From VGSZ01 sp044349155 (GTDB lineage Bacteria; Myxococcota; UBA727; VGSZ01), in NCBI GenBank assembly GCA_044349155.1, contig JBIKRQ010000212.1, positions 1 through 10,891 of the forward strand: a DNA stretch of 10,891 bases. Reading direction: 5' to 3'. Positions within the stretch are counted from its first letter, which is position 1; the number at the start of each line of letters is the position of its first letter. Of this stretch, positions 1-8,860 are shown piece after piece. Under the pieces are notes generated by a model, which ran no database searches, had not been told where the DNA came from, and was given only the letters and a program-made list of their open reading frames with translations. A program made the position numbers and the translations under genes.

Positions 1-1151
1 AGAAGAAGGGCAAGAGCCTGCCGATCGTGGAAGGTCCCGCGACGTCGTCGACCAAGGCCCACGATCATCACCACGACCACGATCACAGCCACGATCACAG
101 CGAGCGCAACCACGTCACCGCCGACCTCACCTACGTCGCTGGCTGCGATCTGCCGCGCAAGAATTCGATGCCGCAGTACACGGCGTACCTGAAGATCGCC
201 GAGGGCTGCGACAATACCTGCGCCTTCTGCATCATCCCTGCGTTGCGCGGCAAACAGCGCAGCCGCCCCATCGACGACCTCGTGCGTGAGGCCAAGCGCC
301 TGGCCGCCGACGGCGTCGTCGAGCTCAACCTGATCGCGCAAGACCTCACCGGCTACGGCCACGATCTGCCCGGTCGTCCGAAGCTCGCTGAGCTGCTCAC
401 AGCGCTGTCTGCCGTCGACGGCATTCGCTGGGTGCGCTGCATGTACATGTACCCGCGCACGCTGAGCCCAGCGCTGCTCACGGCGATGGACACGAGCACC
501 AACACGCTGCCCTACTTCGACATCCCCACGCAGCACGGCAGCGACAAGATGCTGCTGCGCATGAAGCGCGGCAAAGACCAGACGAAGCTCGGCGAGCTGC
601 TCACCGAGGTGCGCCAGCTGGTGCGCGGTGCGGTGCTGCGCAGCACGGTGATCGTTGGCTTCCCCGGCGAAGACGACGACGACTTCGACAAGCTCGTCGA
701 CTTCGCCGAGCGCGTGCGCTTCGAGCGGTTGGGCGTGTTCAAGTACTCCGACGAAGAAGGCACGGCCGCCTACGACCTCGACGGCAAGCTGCCCTACAAG
801 ATCAAGCGCACGCGCTTCGACAAGCTCATGCGTCGTCAGCGCAAAATCCACGAAGAGAACAACCGCAAGCTGATCGGCACGCTGCACGAAGCCGTCGTCG
901 AGGGCAGCAGCGAAGAACACGAGTGGGTCAAGAAGGGCCGCTTGTGGAGCCAGGCCCCCGAGATCGACGGCATCACCTACTTCAACACCACGCGTGAGTT
1001 GAAGGCCGGCGATGTGGTCGTCGTCGAGATCACCGAAGTGAAGGACTACGACGTCGTGGGCACCGTGCTTGAAGCCGACGATCCGCGCATCGCCGACGCC
1101 ATGCCGTTCGCGCCGCGCCGCAGCACCAAGGCGAAGAGTCAGGCGGCCTGA
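1..1151 (+). CDS. rimO: Ribosomal protein S12 methylthiotransferase RimO (5' end outside window)
   Basis: This radical-SAM iron-sulfur enzyme adds a methylthio group to the conserved aspartate of ribosomal protein S12. The frame is open at the left edge (first full codon at 3), so most of the N-terminal UPF0004/MTTase domain lies upstream. The visible part has a linker, then the radical-SAM core with the CxxxCxxC motif (CDNTCAFC, codons at 207-230), which binds a 4Fe-4S cluster and SAM. The family signatures CIIPALRGKQRSRP, LIAQDLTGYG and LPYFDIPTQHGSDKMLLRMKRG follow. A C-terminal TRAM-like segment runs from about 870 to 1080. These signatures fit RimO better than the tRNA enzyme MiaB. The oddity is an Asp/His-rich stretch (60-113) in the linker before the core. 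The stop TGA (1149-1151) is one base before the next start, suggesting an operon. The GTG at 27 is an internal codon, not the start. The family call is firm. Confidence 0.95.
   Translation, partial: KKGKSLPIVEGPATSSTKAHDHHHDHDHSHDHSERNHVTADLTYVAGCDLPRKNSMPQYTAYLKIAEGCDNTCAFCIIPALRGKQRSRPIDDLVREAKRLAADGVVELNLIAQDLTGYGHDLPGRPKLAELLTALSAVDGIRWVRCMYMYPRTLSPALLTAMDTSTNTLPYFDIPTQHGSDKMLLRMKRGKDQTKLGELLTEVRQLVRGAVLRSTVIVGFPGEDDDDFDKLVDFAERVRFERLGVFKYSDEEGTAAYDLDGKLPYKIKRTRFDKLMRRQRKIHEENNRKLIGTLHEAVVEGSSEEHEWVKKGRLWSQAPEIDGITYFNTTRELKAGDVVVVEITEVKDYDVVGTVLEADDPRIADAMPFAPRRSTKAKSQAA
60..113 (+). other. His/Asp-rich insertion in the RimO linker
   Basis: These 18 codons inside rimO encode nine histidines mixed with Asp and Ser (HDHHHDHDHSHDHSERNH). 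The segment lies between the MTTase-domain side and the radical-SAM core, where RimO proteins normally have a short, variable linker. Its composition suggests metal binding or a flexible spacer, but no function can be assigned from sequence. Confidence 0.8.
1141..1146 (+). promoter_or_regulatory. Ribosome binding site of the GH3-family gene
   Basis: AGGCGG matches the AGGAGG consensus at five of six positions and ends six bases before the ATG at 1153. It lies inside the last codons of rimO. It supports 1153 as the start rather than the upstream in-frame ATG at 1069, which would overlap rimO by 83 bp. Confidence 0.6.
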
Positions 1152-1152
1152 G

Positions 1153-2826
1153 ATGCTCGCGGGGCTCGTGAAACGTGCCGTCGGCAGCCTCTCTGACGAC
1201 GGGATTCGAGCCCTGGTGCGCTTTGCCTTCTCGCGCACACAACGCGCACTCACCGCGGCGTGCGCTGACCCACGCGCCGCGCAAACAGCACGCCTGCTTG
1301 AGATTGTGCAGCGCAACGCGAACACCGAAGTCGGTCGCGCGTTGGGCTTCTCGAGCATTGCCAGCCTCGACGACTGGCGCGCGCGCGTGCCGCTCACCGA
1401 TTGGGACCACACGGCTCCGTACGTTGAACGCATGGTGGCGGGTGAGGCGAACGTCCTCGTCGACGAGCAGCCTATTTTCTACGCCACCACCTCGGGCACC
1501 ACGGGTCGCCGCAAGCTCATCCCCGTGACGAGTGCGTTTGTCGGCGAGTGCCGTGTGGCCAACCGCGTGCTGTACCGCACGATGCTGTTGGCCATGCCCG
1601 GCCTCGTGCGTGGCAAGCGCCTCAACATGCGCTCGCCGGCGACCGAAGCACTCGGCAAGGGGGCCGAAGCAGGCAGCATTACCGTGGCGCTCTCGGGTGG
1701 TGTCGACGACGACAACCTCCTCGATGCTGTGCCCACGGCGGTGTTTTCGATCAGCGACTTCCACACGCGCTACGCGGTGGCGGTGCGCTTCGCGTTGCAG
1801 GAGCGGCTCACGGTCTGCAGCTCGATCAACCCTTCGACGCTCCAGTTGTTCGCGACCACGCTGGCCACGCACGCCGATGCACTGGCCGCGGGTTTGTCGT
1901 CAGGCGACTTCGGCGTCGACGTCGGCGCTGTCCCCGACGACGTGCGTGCGAAACTGCAGCGCCGCTTGAAGCAGAACACCGCGGCCGCGGAGCGTTTACG
2001 CAACTCTGTCACCGCCCATGGGCAAGCGCGCTTCATCGACGTGGCCCCCGAGCTGTGCGGCCTCGTGACGTGGAAGGGTGGTGCGTCGTCGTGGTGGCTG
2101 CCGAAGCTGCGCGCCAGCTACGGCGACGTGCCCGTGCTCGACTTTGGCTATGCGGCGTCTGAGGGCGTGTTTGGCGCGCCGTTGTCGACGAGCGATGCCT
2201 CCAGCGTGCTCTTGCCCCATGGCCACGTGATCGAGCTGTTGCCCGAGGGCGAAACCGACGGCACGCGCACGCTCTTTCTCGACGACGCCGAAGTCGGCCA
2301 GCGCTACGAAGTGGTCGTCACCACGTCGGCGGGCCTGTACCGCTACCGCATGTTCGACGTCGTCGAGATCGTCGGCAAACACGACAAAGCACCGCTCGCC
2401 GTGTTCCGCCACAAAGCGGGCACCATGTGCAGCATCACCGGCGAAAAGCTCGGCGAGGCCCACGTCGCTACGGCCCTGCATGCGGTTGGGTTTGGTGGTG
2501 CAGGTGTTGTGGTCGCGCCGCATCTGCCGGCGTCGGGCACGCCCCACTACGTCGTCGTCGTCGAAGAGGGTGTGCACATCGATCCCGTGGCCCTCGACGC
2601 AGCCCTCGCCGTCGCGAACGAAGAGTACGACGCGAAGCGCAAGAGTCTGCGCCTCGCACCACTCACGTCGGTGTCGGTGGCCCACGGCAGCTTTGCGGGC
2701 ATTCGTCAGCGCAGAGTGGCCGCGGGTGCTCCCGATGCGCACGTGAAGCTGCCGTTGCTGAGCCCGGATGGCCGGCTCGTGCGCGACCTCGGTGTCGACG
2801 TCGCCAGCGTGTCGGGAGTGCCATGA
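1153..2826 (+). CDS. GH3 family acyl-adenylating protein (557 aa)
   Basis: This belongs to the GH3 branch of the ANL adenylating superfamily, known from plant enzymes that adenylate auxin or jasmonate and conjugate it to amino acids. Bacterial members are mostly uncharacterised. Three nucleotide-binding motifs are visible: a P-loop-like TSGTTGRRK (residues 113-121), YAASEG (333-338) and GLYRYRMFDVVEIVG around 394-408. A C-terminal lid begins near the SITGEKLGE segment. In plant GH3s motif III reads YRxGD. Here the Asp (D402) is kept, but the preceding Gly is Phe (F401). No signal peptide is seen, so it is probably cytosolic. The start at 1153 is chosen because it has a ribosome binding site and the longer version runs through rimO. 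The last codons overlap the HAD gene by ATGA, implying translational coupling. The acyl substrate and acceptor cannot be read from the sequence. The family call is strong. Confidence 0.88.
   Translation: MLAGLVKRAVGSLSDDGIRALVRFAFSRTQRALTAACADPRAAQTARLLEIVQRNANTEVGRALGFSSIASLDDWRARVPLTDWDHTAPYVERMVAGEANVLVDEQPIFYATTSGTTGRRKLIPVTSAFVGECRVANRVLYRTMLLAMPGLVRGKRLNMRSPATEALGKGAEAGSITVALSGGVDDDNLLDAVPTAVFSISDFHTRYAVAVRFALQERLTVCSSINPSTLQLFATTLATHADALAAGLSSGDFGVDVGAVPDDVRAKLQRRLKQNTAAAERLRNSVTAHGQARFIDVAPELCGLVTWKGGASSWWLPKLRASYGDVPVLDFGYAASEGVFGAPLSTSDASSVLLPHGHVIELLPEGETDGTRTLFLDDAEVGQRYEVVVTTSAGLYRYRMFDVVEIVGKHDKAPLAVFRHKAGTMCSITGEKLGEAHVATALHAVGFGGAGVVVAPHLPASGTPHYVVVVEEGVHIDPVALDAALAVANEEYDAKRKSLRLAPLTSVSVAHGSFAGIRQRRVAAGAPDAHVKLPLLSPDGRLVRDLGVDVASVSGVP
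2814..2818 (+). promoter_or_regulatory. Ribosome binding site of the HAD hydrolase gene
   Basis: GGGAG ends four bases before the ATG at 2823, inside the 3' end of the GH3 gene. It decides the start of the HAD gene, whose frame is open for about 400 bp further upstream. Confidence 0.6.
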
Positions 2827-3479
2827 ACATCGCAGCGGTGTCGTTCGATCTCGATGGCACGCTGTATTCGGCGAAGGCGCTGCGCAGGCCCCTGCTGTGG
2901 CGCACGTTTCCGCGCTGGCGCACGATGCGCGTGGGCCAGCGTGTGCGCGAAGAGCTGCGTGCGGAGCGCTTTGTCGACGGTGCAGCGCTGTTGCAACGCG
3001 AGGCCGAGATCGCCGCTGAACGGCTCGAGCGCGATGTGGAAAGCACCAAAGCAGCACTCGCCCGCGTGTTTGATCACGACGTCACGGCGGTGCTGGCACG
3101 CATCGGCCCACGCGCCGGCACCCGCGCGATGTTGCAGCAGTTGGTCGCCAACAACATCGCGATTGTCGTCGTGAGCGATCGCGGTGCGGTCGACGCCAAA
3201 CTCGCGGCCCTGGGTCTCGGCGATCTGCCCTGGCGCGCGCACGTCTCCGCCGACGACGTGGGCGTGTTCAAGCCCAACCCGCTGCCGTTTGAGCGCGCCG
3301 CCACGTCGTGTGGAGTTGCCGTCGGGCAGTTGCTGCACGTGGGCGATCGTCACGACAGCGATGGCGACGGTGCACGGCGCGCGGGCTGCGCCGGTTTCGT
3401 CTTTGTCGACGACGCGACGTCGTGGTCGGACGTCACGTCACGCGTCTTGCCGCCTGCTCAGGGCAAGCACAGCCGCTGA
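2823..3479 (+). CDS. HAD-superfamily hydrolase, phosphatase-like (218 aa)
   Basis: All four haloacid-dehalogenase motifs are present. Motif I is FDLDGTL with nucleophile D9 and acid/base D11. Motif II is the Ser in VVVSDRG (S118). Motif III is the Lys in FKPNP (K150). Motif IV is GDRHDSD (D175 and D180). Motif I is followed by an Arg-rich, probably helical cap of roughly 75 residues, so it is a subfamily I enzyme like phosphoglycolate phosphatase-type proteins. The substrate is likely a small phosphorylated metabolite but is unknown. The frame is open far upstream, but the start at 2823 places motif I at residues 9-13, as usual for the family, has a good ribosome binding site, and overlaps the GH3 stop as ATGA. 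Its last 22 bp overlap the end of the convergent lipoprotein gene. Co-translation with GH3 suggests a shared pathway; this is inference. Confidence 0.88.
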   Translation: MNIAAVSFDLDGTLYSAKALRRPLLWRTFPRWRTMRVGQRVREELRAERFVDGAALLQREAEIAAERLERDVESTKAALARVFDHDVTAVLARIGPRAGTRAMLQQLVANNIAIVVVSDRGAVDAKLAALGLGDLPWRAHVSADDVGVFKPNPLPFERAATSCGVAVGQLLHVGDRHDSDGDGARRAGCAGFVFVDDATSWSDVTSRVLPPAQGKHSR

Positions 3480-3913
3480 CCGCTGCCGGCCGGTTCCTCG
3501 GTGGGCTGGCACGTCTGCTCGCCAGGACAGCTGTACTCTGACCCGCCCACTTCACAGAGAAATGCACAACCTTTGTCGTTGGCCGCATTGACGCCAGTGA
3601 CAACACAGTACGAAGCGGTGCCTTCTGGGGCACCCTCACAAATCCCAGAGCCGGTGCATGTCTTGCTGCAAAATGCAGCGTTTCCGACAGGCCCCACAAG
3701 GCAAAACAGCGCATCGCCACACACCCGCGGTCCGTCGAGGTCGCACGGCTCACCGAACGCTGCGCCATCCTCGCCTTCGCCTTCGCCCTCGCCTTCTCCT
3801 TCGCCTTCCCCGGCGCCTTCGCCTTCCCCTTCGCCGTCGGCTGAAACATCAGTGCACGCCGCGACGCCAAAAACCAACGTGGTCAAAACCATCAGACGAC
3901 CGATGAAATGCAT
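3458..3913 (-). CDS. Cysteine-rich lipoprotein with Gly-Glu repeat linker (151 aa)
   Basis: The protein starts with a short basic-hydrophobic signal peptide ending in the lipobox VAAC, giving lipidation at C20, so it is probably an outer-membrane or periplasmic lipoprotein. A tandem Gly-Glu linker covers residues 27-48 (one Ala replaces a Glu at 34). The rest is a small domain with 12 cysteines (57, 65, 71, 82, 86, 92, 103, 116, 120, 129, 135, 149), enough for six disulfides. No enzyme motif is seen. The spacing (CDLDGPRVCGDALFC, CSKTC) resembles disulfide-rich extracellular modules in many myxobacterial lipoproteins of unknown role. The start has a ribosome binding site (GGAGAG). The 3' end overlaps the convergent HAD gene. 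Plus-strand frames across the linker give a Pro-Ser repeat that is only its mirror image. Function is unknown; that this is a real gene is well supported. Confidence 0.85.
   Translation of the reverse strand: MHFIGRLMVLTTLVFGVAACTDVSADGEGEGEGAGEGEGEGEGEGEGEDGAAFGEPCDLDGPRVCGDALFCLVGPVGNAAFCSKTCTGSGICEGAPEGTASYCVVTGVNAANDKGCAFLCEVGGSEYSCPGEQTCQPTEEPAGSGQRLCLP
3770..3835 (-). repeat. Degenerate GGCGAA/GGCGAG hexanucleotide tandem repeat (GE linker)
   Basis: Eleven Gly-X codon pairs (GGN GAR, one pair Gly-Ala) encode the lipoprotein linker on the minus strand. Codon use varies between copies (GGC/GGG/GGA, GAA/GAG), so the array is imperfect. It could still change length by slippage in steps of six bases without breaking the frame. 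Confidence 0.85.
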
Positions 3914-3916
3914 TCA

Positions 3917-3922
3917 CTCTCC
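3917..3922 (-). promoter_or_regulatory. Ribosome binding site of the GE-repeat lipoprotein
   Basis: Read on the minus strand, GGAGAG ends three bases before the ATG at 3913-3911. It supports this start and shows that this gene has a normal leader, unlike the next lipoprotein gene upstream. No convincing -35/-10 pair was found further up. Confidence 0.65.
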
Positions 3923-3959
3923 AATACAGCCACGTGGGCTCGGCCAGGAAGGACCTTGA

Positions 3960-3975
3960 GGGGAAGCTGTTCCCC
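3960..3975. other. Small GGGGAA/TTCCCC hairpin upstream of the GE-repeat lipoprotein
   Basis: A six-base perfect inverted repeat with a four-base loop (GCTG) lies about 46 bp before the lipoprotein start in the 237-bp region 3914-4150. No T-tract follows on either strand, so it is not a standard terminator. It could be a leader hairpin or an operator half-site pair, or chance. I see no RNA gene or open gene in the rest of this region. Confidence 0.3.
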
Positions 3976-4150
3976 GTCTGGGCAATACACTGTTCACGCG
4001 TTCAAGAAAGCGTGCAGTGCGACCGTGCGGCGTTTCGACCGTCACGTACGCGTTATCCCGAATGGCCATTGAGCAACGATCATCTGTCATTCGGTACAGC
4101 GCGCGAGGCGTCGCCGCGGTGTATCCCCGAAGAAGCGCGGAGGTCGGGAA

Positions 4151-4834
4151 TCAACGAGGCGGGTCGCGGTCCCAAAAGCCACACACGAGCGTGAGTCGGC
4201 CGTCGTCGTCAGTGAGCACCAGATCCTCGCCGTCGAGGACACCGATGCCAGCAACACGCGTGACCCACCGAAAGCGCGCCGCCCGACCCGCAACCAACAC
4301 GGCGCTGGCGGGATCGACGCGCGGCGACGGCAGTGAGGCGCGAAACGTGGCGATGTGTGAGGCGAGTGCCGCACGCCCCTCGGTGGTGACCTGGGGATCG
4401 ATGTACGTGCCGTTGGCGGCGAAGCCGGCCTCGAGTGCCGCTGCCCCTGCTGCGCCGTCGACGTTCCAGGCGTCGGAGTAGCGCGCGATGCGTGTCGGCG
4501 GCGCCTGCGCAGCGATGGCCCCCGGCTCAGCAACGACGGCGACCAGCTGCAGGTGCATTCCATCGGGATGAAGCCGAGCGAAGAGGCGCTGGCGAACGCC
4601 GTCGACGTCGACGTCAGCGCGCACGATGCCGTGGTTGCCATCGAGGCCGCTCACGAACGTCACGACCTGTCCACGCGCATAGCCCACGAGCACGGCGTCA
4701 GCAGCGACCACGTCGGCGGCGCGGGCCTGATCGGCAAGCAGCAGCACCGCGTCGCGAGCTGCAGGGGCCATGGGAATCCTCGATGGTGTGCAGGCTGAAG
4801 CCAGCACGGCGAAACAGAGCACGATGCATCTCAT
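4151..4834 (-). CDS. Lipoprotein with SnoaL/NTF2-like C-terminal domain (227 aa)
   Basis: A very short signal peptide (MRCIVLCFAVLASAC) ends in a lipobox-like LASAC with C15 as the lipidation site; Ala at -3 is acceptable but not ideal. Residues about 20-110 form an Ala/Val-rich region with no recognised motif. Residues about 115-222 look like a SnoaL/NTF2-like fold: an N-terminal helix (RIARYSDAWNVDG), then NGTYIDPQVTTEGRAALASHI, then strands ending in LTLVCGFWD. Such domains form a cone-shaped pocket and serve as small-molecule binders or enzymes. No catalytic role can be assigned. An in-frame TAG lies just four codons before the ATG, so this start is the only one that keeps the signal peptide. 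No Shine-Dalgarno sequence precedes it; a promoter abuts the start instead. It is divergent from dnaE. The domain call is moderate and the gene call good. Confidence 0.78.
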   Translation of the reverse strand: MRCIVLCFAVLASACTPSRIPMAPAARDAVLLLADQARAADVVAADAVLVGYARGQVVTFVSGLDGNHGIVRADVDVDGVRQRLFARLHPDGMHLQLVAVVAEPGAIAAQAPPTRIARYSDAWNVDGAAGAAALEAGFAANGTYIDPQVTTEGRAALASHIATFRASLPSPRVDPASAVLVAGRAARFRWVTRVAGIGVLDGEDLVLTDDDGRLTLVCGFWDRDPPR

Positions 4835-4840
4835 CGGCGC

Positions 4841-4868
4841 AGCCTACGCCCAATCTTTCCACTGGCAA
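4841..4868 (-). promoter_or_regulatory. Promoter of the SnoaL-like lipoprotein (TTGCCA-16-TAGGCT), probably leaderless
   Basis: On the minus strand TTGCCA (4868-4863; five of six to TTGACA) is followed by a 16-base spacer and TAGGCT (4846-4841), which keeps the key T, A and final T of the -10 element. Six bases separate the -10 from the ATG, so the predicted transcription start falls on the A of ATG. With no ribosome binding site present, this suggests a leaderless mRNA. The evidence is a consensus match only. Confidence 0.5.
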
Positions 4869-4895
4869 GATGATAGCCGAAGGCGATCTGCACCC

Positions 4896-4917
4896 GCGCA
4901 GTCGCATTGGACTGCGC
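4896..4917. promoter_or_regulatory. 8-bp inverted repeat upstream of dnaE (GCGCAGTC-6-GACTGCGC)
   Basis: A perfect dyad with a six-base spacer lies 97 bp before the dnaE start and 61 bp upstream of the divergent lipoprotein start. It could be an operator for either gene or a hairpin in the dnaE leader. No T-tract follows, so it is not a terminator. No convincing dnaE promoter could be placed in this 179-bp region; a TTGGAC overlapping the right arm has no good -10 partner. Confidence 0.4.
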
Positions 4918-5001
4918 ACAAACGCTGCACTTGCACGAGGGCTGCAGCACTGCGAGAGCAACTGCCCCCGCGTTGGGCGAGCAGATCGCGCTGACGACGA
5001 C

Positions 5002-5007
5002 GAAAGG
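5002..5007 (+). promoter_or_regulatory. Ribosome binding site fixing the dnaE GTG start
   Basis: GAAAGG ends six bases before the GTG at 5014. The dnaE frame is open for almost 580 bp upstream, so this site plus homology decide the start. The next codons encode SNSDFAHLHLHTQYS, the usual extreme N-terminus of DnaE. Confidence 0.55.
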
Positions 5008-5013
5008 CCCGCT

Positions 5014-8697
<3,684 letters not shown>

Positions 8698-8709
8698 CGG
8701 GTGGGCACA

Positions 8710-8727
8710 ATCTGACAGCTGTCAGAT
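8710..8727. promoter_or_regulatory. Perfect 18-bp palindrome ATCTGACAG/CTGTCAGAT after dnaE
   Basis: The two nine-base arms are exact reverse complements with no spacer, starting 13 bases after the dnaE stop. As RNA it could form a seven-pair stem with an AGCT loop, but no T-tract follows, so it is not an intrinsic terminator by itself. It resembles a dimer-binding operator, and it lies about 150 bp upstream of the TPR gene start. It could instead protect the dnaE mRNA 3' end. No regulator can be named. Confidence 0.55.
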
Positions 8728-8783
8728 GAGTTCGCCACGACGGAGAAGCTTCGGCCCGCGTCAGCTCCATGACGCCAGCGACA

Positions 8784-8807
8784 CACACCTGACGGTGTGC
8801 GTTTTTT
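8784..8807 (+). terminator. Rho-independent terminator downstream of dnaE
   Basis: The stem CACACC/GGTGTG with a four-base TGAC loop is followed after CG by six T residues (8802-8807). It lies 86 bp after the dnaE stop and before the TPR gene, so it should end dnaE transcription and insulate the downstream gene. The stem is short (six pairs), so efficiency is uncertain. Confidence 0.65.
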
Positions 8808-8845
8808 GTGCACATCGGGGCGTTTCCGTGGTGCGCCCACGGAGC

Positions 8846-8854
8846 TGCTACGGT
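8846..8854 (+). promoter_or_regulatory. Candidate extended -10 promoter of the TPR gene (TGCTACGGT)
   Basis: TGC-TACGGT forms an extended -10 element. Exactly six bases (8855-8860) separate it from the GTG at 8861, so the predicted transcription start is the first base of the start codon. No good -35 is seen at 16-18 bp. A GGAG at 8841-8844 would instead serve a TTG start at 8855, ten bases away; both readings remain possible. Confidence 0.35.
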
Positions 8855-8860
8855 TTGGCT

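Noticed and set aside
1069..1152. Upstream ATG extension of the GH3 gene
   Set aside because: The extra 28 residues are Arg/Pro-rich and overlap rimO; ATG 1153 has a ribosome binding site and the normal operon spacing.
1996..3057. 353-codon minus-strand open frame opposite GH3 and HAD
   Set aside because: It spans two well-supported plus-strand genes and their junction. Its Arg/His/Ala-rich composition is typical of a shadow frame.
3501..3959. Plus-strand frame encoding a Pro-Ser repeat
   Set aside because: The repeat is the reverse-strand reading of the Gly-Glu linker; the minus frame has a signal peptide, lipobox, ribosome binding site and ordered cysteines.
4125..4149. Possible hairpin CCCGA/TCGGG just after the SnoaL-like lipoprotein stop
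   Set aside because: The stem is only about five pairs with a long loop and no T-tract on the minus strand, so it is not a credible terminator.
4435..5013. Upstream extension of the dnaE frame
   Set aside because: It runs antisense through the SnoaL-like lipoprotein and encodes Arg/Pro-rich sequence; DnaE homology begins at GTG 5014.
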